A stretch of DNA of 64,000 bases from Xestospongia bergquistia (Eukaryota > Porifera > Demospongiae > Haplosclerida > Petrosiidae), in the NCBI GenBank assembly GCA_963965975.1, contig OZ014421.1:2097001-2161000 (forward strand). The letters are read 5' to 3'. Below the pieces are notes generated by a model. It saw only the letters and a list, made by a program, of their open reading frames with translations. It was not told the DNA's origin and did not search any database. This document shows, piece by piece, positions 50,501-63,980 of this stretch. A program made the translations under genes and the position numbers. Each line of letters opens with the position of its first letter. Position 1 is the stretch's first letter.

Positions 50501-51468
50501 AACAACAGCTACAAGATAGTCAAGAGAGAGAAAGAGTACTACGCCAAGAGTGTGATAATCTTCACCGAGAACATGATGATTATAGTTAACAACGTGACAA
50601 TATTGAACAAGATCTTCGTCAACAACTCCAAGAGTCATCCACTTCTCTTCAACAAAGACAACATACTATAGCCACTCTTCAACAACAAGTTCAACAGTTA
50701 CAACAACAGTCTCACTGGGTGGTGAGAAAGGAGGAGATTGAGATGACTGAGGAGATTCTTGGAAAAGGAGGTTGGGGAGAAGTCAAGGTGGCTAAATTTC
50801 GTGGCCTTAGAATAGCTGCCAAATGTCTTCATGAAGTTATCCTGTCACCATATAACATATCTGTTTATACGCGAGAAATGGAGATAGCTACTCGAGTACG
50901 TCATCCTAATCTCCTTCAGTTCATAGAAGCCACTCGAGTGGGTACTCCTATCATCCTCTCAGAACTAATGCCAACTAGTCTTCGCAAAGAGTTAGAAGCT
51001 GGTTCTCTACCCTATCCTGCTGTTCTGACTATCAGTCAAGATATAGCCTGTGGTCTCAACTATCTCCACCTCTTTAAACCAGACCCAATACTACATAGAG
51101 ATGTTAGCACTGCTAATGTCCTTCTTACTCTTGGTGATTGCAGTTGGAAAGCCAAGGTATCAGACTATGGTTCAGCTAATCTTCAACCAATGATTGGTCT
51201 TACAATCAATCCAGGTAATCCAGTTTATTCTGCTCCAGAAGCTGGTGTACCAAGAGACCATTCTCCTGCAATGGATGTTTACAGTTATGGTGTTGTCTTG
51301 ATTGAAATGATGATCTGTCGTATTCCTGAGGTAGCTCAGAGACAACTTCATATTAACAGTATTAGACGACCAATGTTTAAAGCTCTTATTGAACGATGTT
51401 TGAAAGAGAATCGTAGAGAACGTCTGACAATGTCAGAGATCCTAACAGACTTCAATGAAACCATTTAA
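47547..51468 (+). pseudogene. Kelch-coil-kinase pseudogene G with intact kinase exon part
   Basis: Exons 47547-48071, 48145-48305, 49201-49380, 49840-49978 and 50130-51468. Exons 1-3 are open; loops GCNIDGLPRV, GGYCGECHHSS, YSDAYGNVHTNE, GGYDISFGTIADSW. Exon 4 has a stop (TAT GGG TAA at 49876-49878). Exon 5 has lost one base near 50222 (catggaagcc, where others have catggacaacc) and has a TAA in the coil (AGT TAA CAA, about 50587). From about 50719 the kinase domain is fully open to FNETI, with GKGGWGEV, HRDVSTAN, DYG and APEA. A truncated kinase from an internal start is conceivable but not supported by any visible promoter. Confidence 0.88.
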
Positions 51469-51738
51469 AAGTATACTAGTGTGTGTTATAATTTTAGTAG
51501 TAAGGTTATTATAATAGTTAGTTTAGTTATTGTACTATGTGTGATTATTATAATAATATTACCATATATGGACATTTTGCAGAGAAGTGAATGTATGAAT
51601 TATAACTGGCATTTCTATCCTTTCACTTAGAGAAGACAATGCTAGACTATATATAGAGAGAGAGTGTTCATAGAGAAAGTTTTATCTCAAATGTTGACTG
51701 ACATACAGTTATATTAACAATATAAAATATAATGTTAT

Positions 51739-53156
51739 TTATATAGTATATGCTGGACTTCTTAATGTACAGATGTCTATATTAGGATGATAGTGAGCTG
51801 GTCCAGGAGTAGATTCTGTTAAATAGAACATTAATATTATAGTTGTTAAAGATAATGCTGACTTGATCTTTTGTTGTGAGATGGTAAATGTGATATAGTA
51901 TAAGAAGGATAAGATGTCAGTATAATATTAGTGGCCTCTAGTGTGTTATAACTGTTAGGAGCTGGTTGAATAGTTAAGCCTATTAGAAGATATAAGATAA
52001 TACTTAAATGGAACATCTCTATAGTGGATACTATGGAAGTCTAGTGTGACAGTCTGAACCTTAAGCCACATACTTAATGTTTAAGGTTTAGTGATAGGAT
52101 CAGTATTAAAATATGGTGATCTCAGACTGTCATACTGTACTTCTTTAGGACAATGTCATTAGTAGAGGTGTGTCCTCAATATAAAGGTCACTAAAGTATT
52201 ATTAGTATGGGCCTAGAATAAGTGCCCTGAACTTCAGACTTATAATTTATTCCAATTTTTATTACCAAGAGGTAGAGTTGTTTTAATTCTCATAGAATAA
52301 GATGGTGCTGTCCTTGTAGTTAAAGATTGAAGTCCAATTATATGAGGTATATTATAGGAACATGGAATAGTATTCTAAAATTAAATAGATTTAATAAAAT
52401 TATAACTAAATTATATAAACATTACTTGTTCCCTCTCCTGATTAGTTTGATAAATCCATAAATTTGTGGATGTAATTGGAGGGGTTTTACCTGTTACCAT
52501 GACAACATTATCAATTTAAACATAGTAATAAAAGGACATACTGTTAATATGATGGGTTGATATCCAACATAATGGACCTTTACTACTTAAAGAAGATGGT
52601 CAGACATCATAGGTACAGGGAGAAGGCGTCGTTATTTGCTTCATAGAAAGAGGTGGCCGTGAGACCAAGCATTGTCTTAAACCTGAAATTATAATTCTCT
52701 CAAGACTTTTCACTATTTTACTTACCAATACAATGTGATGTCTTTGGTTTTTCAATAGTATAAAAAGTGGAGGATTTGAGGTTACTATAGAGACAAAAAA
52801 TACATTGTAACAATGATCTAATTAATTGATTTTGCTACTAATAAATAAAAGCGCGAATTGTTGTTATTGCTAGCTGAAAAATATTTGAATCAGATTGGTC
52901 GAGGGTTTGAAGTATATAAAGAACTGGGCTGGAATTTTTATCATTTCTTGTCCAAGTTAGTTTGTAATAAAGATGTTGTCCTTGTTTGATGTGAAACTAA
53001 ATATGGTCTACACTACAATGACTAACTCATCTCTACAGAAACCTTCTCTCTCACTTACCGAGTCAGTTTTAAGACAATTTTTTGAGGTCTCTTAGCTGGT
53101 CGTCCATTAGGAGTCAGTGAACACAACCTATCTCTTAAGAACTGATGCTCTTCCAT
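51739..53156 (-). CDS. ODF3/SHIPPO-like PG-rich repeat protein, copy H (intact)
   Basis: The only copy with every exon, donor and acceptor sound: 53059-53156 (ATG, MEEHQFLRDRLCSLTPNGRP), 52726-52784, 52542-52682, 52426-52490, 52266-52374, 51863-51979 and 51739-51815. Phases agree and give 221 codons plus stop. Four SHIPPO-type repeats end in TPGPAHYHP and SPAYTI. Length is close to ODF3 (about 250 residues). The family coats or lines ciliary and sperm-tail microtubules. It ends tail-to-tail about 270 bp from KK-G. The 5' side overlaps the presumed leader of the plus-strand small coiled-coil gene. Family assignment is by repeat pattern. Confidence 0.85.
52894..52920 (+). promoter_or_regulatory. 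Putative CCAAT + TATA core promoter, copy H
   Basis: attgg (52894-52898) and tatataaa (52913-52920), same layout as in copies C and D. Confidence 0.45.
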
Positions 53157-53405
53157 TCCAGGCCCACCTAACTAACATGACACCCTAAATATTTTTAACT
53201 CTTTGTGTACTGTGTGGTGTGGTAGTCTACTCCTGGCTATTGTGAATTTGTAAGTACATTGTTTATACAATACTATAATTGATAATGTATTTAATAAAAT
53301 ATTAATAAATTGTATCTAATACTGAACTATATACAAATCTATTCTATAAAATTAATTTATTTATTCTTTTCTAGTTAATAAAAGTTCCAGTTGTAGTCAT
53401 TACTC

Positions 53406-53822
53406 ATGGACAAGACCATCTCACCTCTCTCTGTGACATATATCTCACCTTCAGTAGGTCATGTTACTAGAAGTGTTGTCCCAAGACAGTCTAGTCCACG
53501 AACTACTAGTTCATTGGTGAGTGATGATGTCATTGTCATGTGACCTTTATTCTCTCCTGTATAGCTACCTACCTCTAAGACAGTACAGGATAAGATGACA
53601 AGTTTGAGAGAAGAGAACACAAAGTTAGTATCACAAGGACAGCGTCTTGTCTCTGAACTAGAAAGCACTTCACATCAACTAGAATTAGCTAATGCTAAGG
53701 TATTTAATTAACTCTTAATCATAGGGGTTGTTGTTATTATCCTCATCATTAGATTCACAGTTTAGAGAGTCGACTTAAGAAGTATTACATCAGTCAGCAG
53801 AAATTCAAAGAAGAAGCGCTAG
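53406..53822 (+). CDS. Small coiled-coil protein gene, copy H (shortened)
   Basis: Exons 53406-53516 (37 codons, MDKTISPLSVTYISPSVGHV...), 53565-53699 (45 codons, PTSKTVQDKMTSLREEN... coil) and 53766-53822 (RVDLRSITSVSRNSKKKR, then TAG). Phases agree. The stop comes where copies C and D read CAG or GAG, so the basic tail is lost and the protein is 100 residues. Family not recognised. Confidence 0.6.
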
Positions 53823-53888
53823 TACTTACCTTTAACTTACCTGAGCAGGGCCAGGTCTTAGAGAAGAAACTATTTAAAAAGAGTAGTC

Positions 53889-54431
53889 ATGTCTATAGAT
53901 GATTATACAAAGATTGAAAAGATTGGAGAAAGCACTTATGGCGCCGTTTACAAGGTAAGTCTTCTTTCACGCTATATTTCTTACTTGTTTTAAAGGCTAG
54001 ACATAAAGCTACTGGTAAGTTTGTGGCCTTGAAGAAAATACATCTTGAGAGTGAGGAAGAAGGTGTACCTCTCTCTCTCTCTCTCTTGTGCAGACTTGAG
54101 GAGATAATTCATCAAGATTCTAAGTTCTATCTTATTTTTGAATTTATGAGCATGGATTTAAAGAAATATCTTGATACTATTCTATCTGGACAGTATATTG
54201 ATCCAGTATTATTAAAGGTAACAATCACAGTAATAATGGATACATGGTTTGATAAATGGATACATAGATTGACAAATGGATACATGGATCAATAGATAAA
54301 TGAATGAACATATGACCAATCTACAATGACCATACATTATAGTAGTTATATTTATTGTTCTAATATTAAACTGGCTGACTTTGGACTTGAATGAGCCTTT
54401 GGTATAGCAGTTCATGTGTACACCCATGAGG

Positions 54432-54488
<57 letters not shown>

Positions 54489-55015
54489 GACCCATTTTTA
54501 AATTACACAGGTAGTAACACTGTGGTACAGGGCCCCTGAAGTCTTACTTGGTTCAGCACGATATTCTTGTCCCATTGATGTATGGAGTATAGCTTTTATA
54601 TTTGCTGAAATGTCTATTAAAAAACCTCTGTTTCAAGGAGACTCTGAAATTGATCAACTCTTTCAGGTTTATCAAACAGGTTTTATAAACTGGTTTAACT
54701 AGTTCCACTGTAGGGTTTTGGGTACACCTAATGATACAACATGGCCTAATGTAACTGAACTACCAAATTTTAAACCAAATTTCCCTAAATGGATTGGAAA
54801 GACAATAAAACAAGTTTGTCCTCGACTTGATGCAGCAGGTTGTGACCTGTTAATGGTAAGTTATTGTTCAATGATCCTTTTAAATTCTAGTGTCTTTAAT
54901 ATCATCAAATGTTGGTTTATAATCCTGGGAAGAGAATGTCAGCAAAGACTGCTATACAACATCCTTATTTCAGTCATTTAGACAAGTCAGGTCTACCTGA
55001 TACAGTACAGTCTTA
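53889..55015 (+). pseudogene. CDK1/2-like kinase pseudogene H
   Basis: Exon 1 (53889-53954) reads [20 protein letters not shown], with a glycine-loop Gly changed to Ser. Exon 2 (from 53996) keeps VALKK. The PSTAIRE exon is missing at the CT tract (about 54068). The [12 protein letters not shown] exon is present; HRDLKPQN is missing. The end of the RIF exon is deleted (ctctttcaggtttatc), and the last exon's acceptor is atcat instead of atcag. Tail [15 protein letters not shown]. Confidence 0.85.
54431..54485. repeat. (CT)n(CA)n microsatellite
   Basis: Short CT run and a long CA run at the usual intron site of CDK-H. Confidence 0.95.
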
Positions 55016-55301
55016 AGAACATATTATAACATTAATATTTTATGTATCATTAACTGTATACTGTATTAACACACAATAATACATCTGAATGAAATAATTT
55101 ATAATAAATAAAATAACTTGTATAGTCTAAGATTACTTGTTTTATTGATGAAACTTGTAAGTATTCAATTAAAATAACTGAGAGCTCATTATTAAGGGCG
55201 TGTCTAATTTGAAAGAAAAGCTGGCTACATCTAGATCAGGTTTGACTACATTATTTACAATAGTTATCTATTGTTATGTGTGTGTGTGTCATGTTCTACA
55301 G

Positions 55302-58300
55302 ATTATTATGTACCTACAAAGAGGTCATATCACTCTACACATATAGTGGGTGACTACCTCTACATGTGGGGTGGTAATATAGATGGTCTCCCTACAGTAC
55401 ATGATAATGAAGTCAAACGGAAGATGACCTCTGTTATTGAAGTATTTCACTTACCAACTGGTAGATGGGAACAACGACCTACTAATGGAAAACCTCCACT
55501 GGGTGTCTATGGCTATGCCTCAACTGTTATCAGTAACAGGATCTACTATTTTGGAGGATGTTGTACTCATGGCCAGTGTTGTCACAATAGTCTCCACACA
55601 TTAATAACAGATTCACTTACATGGAATGAACTGTTCCCAACTAATCCAAATATGGTTCCAATGATGAAGTCATACTGTGGGATGATATCACTTACATTCA
55701 ATAAAGTAGATTATCTACTGGTAGTTGGTGGTATTGGTCTACGTCCTACCTCTCCACAATCTGGTGCTCAGTATAGTGTTGTTTATAGTGATAATATTTG
55801 TACTAATGAACACCACTATTATCAGTTATCCAGTGGTAAAAAGATCAATATATCATGTTATTAATACATTACATATCAAGTACAATTTTATAACTGTTTG
55901 TATTTCAGGTCAGTGGATAATACCAGAAATTAGTGGAGAATGTCCACCTCCTTGTCATAGATTCACTCTTACATCACTACCTAATAACAGAGCTCTGTTA
56001 TTTGGTGGTGATACTCCTAATGGTCCTATTAACACTGTGTATATTGCTCAGTGTACAAAGACTGCAGTGGTGAGTACAATATGTATTAAGTTAAAGTATT
56101 TAGTTAATGTATAATATTGTGGAGTAATCAAGTTTAAAGTTTGATATTATTAAATGAACTAAATTTATAGTATATAATGTCCTTATATTATTATTAGGAA
56201 CTGTTTTATTAATAAACAAGTGATTTATTGTTTGTTAATATTTCTTTAATCAACTTAGAGGTTATATTGATAACTGAAACATTCCTTTAGTCAACTATAT
56301 AGTGATACCATATTTCATTGACTAAATGTCACTCTTGAATAGTAGCCTCCCTTTTTGTATATCAGTGAAATTGATGATGAGCTTGAATAAATGATATAAC
56401 GACTGCTTAACAAAATTGTCTATTGATAATTTATAATTGATTATTAATATTAATATTATATATATAATAATAATATGTATAATATTATATTAATTAATAT
56501 TAAGTTGTTCTGTTAAGTGAAAAACACACAAAAAAGATAATTTTTATTTTTTAAAAATGTTTATTCAGTCAGGAAATAACTGTAGTTTCATAAAGTCCTT
56601 AAACAAATGAGTTCACAATGAGGTAATATTTGTTTAAAATTTCTTTCAATGCTTGATCTATCATTTACTAACTGATACACAAAGTTTAAAGCTATTGTTT
56701 ATCAGGAATGTTCAGAATCACTTCTAACTCTAGAAACTTTAATAATTCACAATTATATTTAAATAGTGACCTCAAATAGATGTCCCAGGTCTTATTAAAG
56801 GAAATATTGTAACTAAATTAAAATCTACATAAACTATAAAATGAACAATATTCTTAAACATTTCCCAGTATACAGTATTAATTACTGCTATGTTAATTGT
56901 ATAATATGTTAACTTGAATATTATCTACCCAGCACTGGGAGAAGATAAGTGAACCACTTCACAAATCATGGAATTGGCCTAAGAGTAGATATGGACATGC
57001 AACCACTATTATCAGTGACCTACATGTGATGATGGTGGGTGGATTTGGTAAATATGACAGCTGGTTATTTAACATTGATACAAAGACATGGACAAAGGTT
57101 AGTTACTAGTTATCATGTGACCTAACACTAACACAAAGTGAGTTAATGTCTATGCTCTACAATATGAGGAGATATAATAAAGTGTGACTATTTGAACTTT
57201 GACCTCTGAAAATAACCCTCATCAATATAATAAATAATAGTTATAATGTTATGACCTGGTTTTATACCTGTAGTCCTGACACTATAGTATGTTAACATTT
57301 ATGATAGTATAGTCTATTGATATATCTGATTTGTTTATAGTTATAATTCAGTTATTAAAGACTGTACATAAGTACTTATGTTCATGTTTTAAAGTATTGT
57401 AACATGTCAACTCTACCAGTTCATACAAAGTTATAGTCTGTTACTAGAGTACATGTATCCACTGATGTTACATGTATAATGACTAGTTTTGTAGTAATAT
57501 CATAACATCATTATTATAATGTCATATAGTACACTATATTCCATTCTATAGCTCAATATACTAGAGTCAGTGACTAAGAGATGGGTCCACTCCCTCTCAT
57601 TATGGAATGTGTCACCTACCACTGTATGGGTAGTACAATTTGGGGGTTTTAAAGGTTTTAGTAAACTCAATAATACTACAGTGATAGAACTTAGTAAGTA
57701 GTACTGTCTATTGATGATAGTATTTGTTATATAGTAGACACACACATTATCAGTATTATCACAGTATGATATAGGAGTATTGACACGCTAACTGTTTATA
57801 TTACAAACTAGTCTCATAACTCGATACTATTGTAACATACTATATCTCTCACTGTAGTATGTAATGATGACCAGTGGACTGTAGGAGATGTAATAACTAA
57901 CCTGACATCTACTGAAGAATATCAACTTAAGCTACAACAGAAGAGACATGGACAATCTCAACTTACTGTCCAATCTCCTACACATCTTCAACCTTCATCT
58001 TCATCACGTCAAGAATTACAAGAGAAAGATAGAGAAATTCAACGTTTAACACAACAACTTGAAGTTACCAACAAAGAGCTACAAGATACCAAACAACAGC
58101 AGATAGATATGACAAGAACTCTTCAAGAGGACCTTGAAACAAAAGAAAGACAACTACATCAACTACATCAAGAACTTCAAGAGAAACAACAAACTCAAGC
58201 TATACTTCAACATGAACAAAGATTACTTCAACAACAGTTACAGGAGCAGCTTCTAGCTCTTCAACAAACACGTCAAGCTAATGCCACTCTTCAACAACAA

Positions 58301-59080
58301 GTTCAACAGTTACAACAACAGTCTCACTGGGTAGTGGGGAAGGAGGAGATTGAGATAACTGAGGAGGTTCTTGGGAAAGGAGGTTGGGGAGAAGTCAAGG
58401 TGGCTAAATTTCGTGGCCTTAGAGTGGCTGCCAAATGTCTTTATGAAGTTATCCTGTCACCATATAACATATCAGTTTTTACACGAGAAATGGAGATTGC
58501 TGCTCAAGTACGTCATCCTAATCTCCTCCAGTTGATAGGAGCCACTAAAGTGGGTACTCCTATCATCCTCTCAGAACTAATGTCAACTAGTCTTCGCAAA
58601 GAGCTAGAAGCTGGTCCTCTACCCTATCATGCTATTCTGACTATCAGTCGAGATATAGCCTGTGGTCTCAACTATCTCCACCTCTTTAAACCAGACCCAA
58701 TACTACATAGAGATGTTAGCACTGCTAATGTCCTTCTTCAGCCAATTAGTGGTGGGTGGAGAGCCAAGGTATCAGACTATGGTTCAGCTAATCTTCAACC
58801 AATGATTGGTCATACAGTCAATCCAGGTAATCCAGTTTATTCTGCTCCAGAAGCTGGTGTACCAAAAGACCATTCTCCTGCAATGGATGTTTACAGTTAT
58901 GGTGTTGTCTTGATTGAAATGATGATCTGTCGTATTCCTGAGGTAGCTCAGAGACAACTTCATATTAACAGTATTAGACGACAAGCATTTAAAGCTCTTA
59001 TTGAACGATGTTTGAAAGAGAATCGTAGAGAACGTATGACAATGTCAGAGATCCTAACATACTTCAATGAAACCATTTAA
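55302..59080 (+). CDS. Kelch-coiled-coil-protein kinase, copy H (KK-H)
   Basis: Exons 55302-55835, 55909-56069, 56933-57097, 57552-57693 and 57858-59080, all open and in phase. The coil is about 36 residues shorter than in KK-A or KK-C. Loops: GGCCTHGQCCHNSLHT, YSVVYSDNICTNE, GGFGKYDSW, and GGFKGFSKLN (one codon longer in exon 4, as in KK-F). The kinase keeps GKGGWGEV, VAAKC, HRDVSTAN, DYG and APEA, ending FNETI. The intron-1 donor is gtaaaaag, a weaker form than gtaagaag. The start-codon exon is not identified. Confidence 0.88.
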
Positions 59081-59360
59081 TAGTATACTAGTGTGTGTTA
59101 TAATTTTAGTAGTGAGGTTATTATAATAGTTAGTTTAGTTATTGTACTATGTGTGATTATTATAATAATATTACCATATATGGATATTTTGCAGAGAAGT
59201 GAACGTTTAAATTATTAACTAACATTTCTGCCCTTTCACTTAGAGAAAGGAATACCAGACTATATATAGAGAGAGAGAGTTCATAGAGAAAGTTTTATCT
59301 CAAAAGTTAGTATTATTGACTGACATACAGTTATATTAACAATATAAAATATAATGTTAT

Positions 59361-59550
59361 TTATATAGTATATGATGGACTTCTTAATGTACAGATGTCT
59401 ATATTAGGATGATAGTGAGCTGGTCCTGGAGTAGATTCTGTTAAATAGAACTTTAATATTATAGTTGTTAAAGATAATGCTGACTTGATCTTTTGTTGTG
59501 AGATGGTAAATGTGATATAGTGTAAAAAGGATAAGATGTCAGTGTAATAT
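59361..59550 (-). pseudogene. ODF3/SHIPPO-like 3' exon remnant behind KK-H
   Basis: Exon 7 (59361-59437) and the start of exon 6, cut at about 59550, where sequence jumps into intron 1 of another ODF3-like copy. Confidence 0.8.
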
Positions 59551-59605
59551 TACACTACACTACAATGACTACCTCATCTCTATAGAAACTTTCTTGCTCA
59601 CTTAC

Positions 59606-59703
59606 CGAGTCAGTTTTAAGACAATTATTTGAGGTGTCTTAGCTGGTCGTCCATTAGGAGTCAGTGAACACAACCTATCTCTTAAGAACTGATGCTCTTC
59701 CAT
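59606..59703 (-). pseudogene. ODF3/SHIPPO-like exon 1 remnant, copy I
   Basis: Exon 1 only (MEEHQFLRDRL..., 98 nt, donor gtaagtg). All later exons were deleted by the junction at about 59550. The TATA/CCAAT block is gone too. Confidence 0.8.
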
Positions 59704-59952
59704 TCCAGGCCCACCTAACTAAGATGACACCCTAAATATTTTTAACTCTTTGTGTACTGTGTGGTGTGGTAGCCTACTCCTGGCTATTGTGAACTGGTAA
59801 GTACATTGTTTATACAATACTATAATTGATAATGTATTTAATAAAGTATTAATAAATTGTATCTAATACTGAACTATATACAAATCTATTCTATAAAATT
59901 AATTTATTTATTCTTTTCTAGTTAATAAAAGTTCCAGTTGTAGTCATTACTC

Positions 59953-60348
59953 ATGGACAAGACCATCTCACCTCTCTCTGTGACATATATCTCACCTTCA
60001 GTAGGTCATGCTACTAGAGGTGTTGTCCCAAGACAGTCTAGTCCACGAACTACTAGTTCATTTGTGAGTGATGATGTCATTGTCATGCGACCTTTATTCT
60101 CTCCTGTATAGCTACCTACCTCTAAGACAGTACAGGATAAGATGACAAGTTTGAGAGAAGAGAACACAAAGTTAGTATCACAAGGACAGTGTCTTGTCTC
60201 TGAACTAGAAAGCACTTCACATCAACTAGAATTAGCTAATGCTAAGGTATTTAATTAACTCTTGATCATAGGGGTTGTTGTTATTATCCTTGTTGTTAGA
60301 TTCACAGTTTAGAGAGTCGACTTAAGAAGTATTACATCAATCAGCTGA
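59953..60348 (+). CDS. Small coiled-coil protein gene, copy I (shortened)
   Basis: Exons 59953-60063 (37 codons), 60112-60246 (45 codons) and 60313-60348 (RVDLRSITSIS, then TGA). Phases agree. The stop is seven codons earlier than in H. The promoter seen in C, D and H is missing here, so expression is doubtful. Confidence 0.55.
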
Positions 60349-60424
60349 AATTCAAAGAAGAAGCGCCAGTACTTACCTGAGCAGGGCCTAGTCTTAGAGA
60401 AGAAACTATTTAAAAAGAGTAGTC

Positions 60425-61655
<1,231 letters not shown>

Positions 61656-61801
61656 GAACATATTATAACATTAATATTTTATGTATCATTAACTGTATAC
61701 TGTATTAACACACACTAATACATCTGAATGGAATAAATTATAATAAATAAAATAACTTGTATAGTCTAAGATTACTTGTTTTATGATGGAACTTGTAAGT
61801 T

Positions 61802-62170
61802 GATGCATATGGAGGTCCATATAAGGACAAGTGTCGTTTTTGGACTGGATTTTTACTACTTGTTCATGTTGTCTTAGCATTGGTTGTGTCTCTAGATATT
61901 GAGACTACTATAAGTTTGGATGTGTTAACATCTCTCTTATTTGTTATTATGTCAATGTACTTCCTTTTGACAGGAATATATCGACATTTACTTTTGGCTT
62001 GTCTAGAGATGTCTTTTTTTCTTAATCTCATGATTATAGCTTATGTGAATGCACAAACCTACAAAACATCAAATTCAAGGCAAGTGTTAAGTGTTGTTTT
62101 AGTATCAGTATCATTTATAGTATTCTGTGGTATTTTTCTTTACAAAATAATGGAGTGTCTAGTCTTATAA
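61802..62170 (+). CDS. Last exon of a multi-pass membrane protein (partial)
   Basis: An open frame of 122 residues starts DAYGGPYKDKCRFWTGFLLL and runs through about four hydrophobic segments (FLLLVHVVLALVV, LTSLLFVIMSMYFLL, LLLACLEMSFFLNLMIIAYV, VVLVSVSFIVFCGIFLY) to TAA. The aag before it could be a splice acceptor, giving F-DAYGGPYKD. I recall similar DAY..PY.D..R.W C-terminal membrane regions in large sponge surface proteins; this is recollection, not a search. Upstream exons are absent: array DNA stops exactly here. So it is a truncated gene end, possibly fused to array transcription. Confidence 0.6.
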   Translation, partial: DAYGGPYKDKCRFWTGFLLLVHVVLALVVSLDIETTISLDVLTSLLFVIMSMYFLLTGIYRHLLLACLEMSFFLNLMIIAYVNAQTYKTSNSRQVLSVVLVSVSFIVFCGIFLYKIMECLVL

Positions 62171-62415
62171 TTTTAACATAATATTTGTATAATAGAATAT
62201 GTATATCAGTTGTCACTATTGTTTCTAATATCTGCTAATCATGTCAGGTTACTTCAGTATTGTGTAGTTAGCTCTTTCCATAACTTCTGATGACACTTTT
62301 GACATTACTACTGGTAGTGGTACTAATGTACTTCTTAAAAAATATATAAGTAAATGATTGATATATAGTGACTGACTAACACCATTTATTGTGGACTTAC
62401 AAGGATAAACCCATT

Positions 62416-62615
62416 CACTATATATCTAATATTATAGTTACAAAATTAGACCACACAAATGATGTCATAATTGCAGTAACTTAATTTGTGGTTACTAGAA
62501 TTATTATGAAATTATCAAAGCCAATAGTAGACTACTGATGGTTTAGTTGATATGTTTTGAAGGTTTTCTTTTAACATAACCATTAACCATAGAGTTATGA
62601 TAGCAACTATTTCTG
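62416..62615. repeat. Dispersed repeat, copy 1
   Basis: Similar to 63793-63980 in the same orientation. Shared core: cactatatagct/tct, then ccacrcaaatgatgtcata. Divergence is moderate. Type unknown. Confidence 0.65.
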
Positions 62616-63792
62616 ATAGATTCTATTTCATATGATTCTAATAATAGGTATTACTTATAAACTCTCATTCTCTTTATTGTTACTAATCTATTTAGAATAC
62701 TGAGATTCTATATTTCAGAAAAAATATTTTCCTACAATAATTCAAATGGTCTTTTGTCAATATAACTAATCTAGTTCTTTCTCATGATGGAGACTGTTTA
62801 TGTTGTTCTGATACTGGAAGAGGTAGTTATGGTGTGAGAGCTAGGAGGTAGACACTCTTATAAAGACGATGATATGTCTTGTCTTTGTTCATGGGGAATA
62901 ACAAAACAAATCATAAAAACATGAGTTACTTTATACTTCTAAAGTTATTTATTGTTTATTAAGTACTAGTTAAATTAAGAACTGGCTGAATTTACTATTT
63001 ACGGATTTTTAACCAATTCTGAATGAAAATTAAGCAATGATATAAATTTTATATTTAGTAGTTTTTTGACTTTGTTTATAACAAAATTGGAATGGCTAGG
63101 ACTCTCATAGAATTTTAATCAAAAGTACTTAATGTATTTAGTTACACTTTATCACTGTGTTGTACTAGTTGTGGAAGTCTAGACTTAAGAGTTAAAGGGT
63201 AACAGTTAAATAAATGACACACCCACATATTGACAGTCTTCTCACATGTACCTTTCATTATTGGTAAAGTCATCTTTATAATCTCTCTTAAAGTCATCAG
63301 GTACATAAGTAAGCTCTGGCTATGAGATATGCATCTGGTGTCCATTTATCTGACAATAACAAGTCTTGAAGATCAGCTATTAAGTAATTTAACTAGAGGA
63401 CCAAATAAAAGAAAAAACAAACTTGAATGATTCGTATTTATATGTACAGAAATAGATGAATGAAACTTTACAAATGGATTCATAGATAAATCAATAGATG
63501 AATAAATAGACATAATATCAATGGACATAATGATCGCAGGAACTCCCGGGAGAGGTGAAGGAAATTAATTTATGACGTCATAATCGTGGAAAATTTTATA
63601 AAATGTACAATATTAGGTAGGCAAATACAAAACATTATCATGAAATACTTAAATATTATATTTATGGATATTATCTTGAGAGAGCTCATCACGTGCTATC
63701 ATTTAGTGCAAAATCTTAAGGATATAATCTAAGAAACGGAAGTACGTCACCATGTAGATTTTGGAAGTACATGCGTGGGTGCACTATAACAC

Positions 63793-63980
63793 TCACTATA
63801 TAGCTAATATATAATTACAAAATTTGACCACGCAAATGATGTCATAATTGCAATAACTTAATTTGTTATCAATAGAATTCTTATAAAATTACTAGTATAC
63901 TACTAATGTTTAGGTAATAAGTTTTGAAGGATTTCTTCTAATATGACCATTAACTTAATTAACCACTGAACTATAAATGT
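63793..63980. repeat. Dispersed repeat, copy 2
   Basis: Second copy of the block at 62416-62615; runs close to the window end. Confidence 0.65.

Noticed and set aside
63142..63345. 67-codon minus-strand frame near the right end
   Set aside because: Short, no splice context, no repeat copy and no recognisable motif.
63573..63580. tgacgtca palindrome as a cAMP-response element
   Set aside because: A single 8-bp match without a nearby gene start; chance cannot be excluded.
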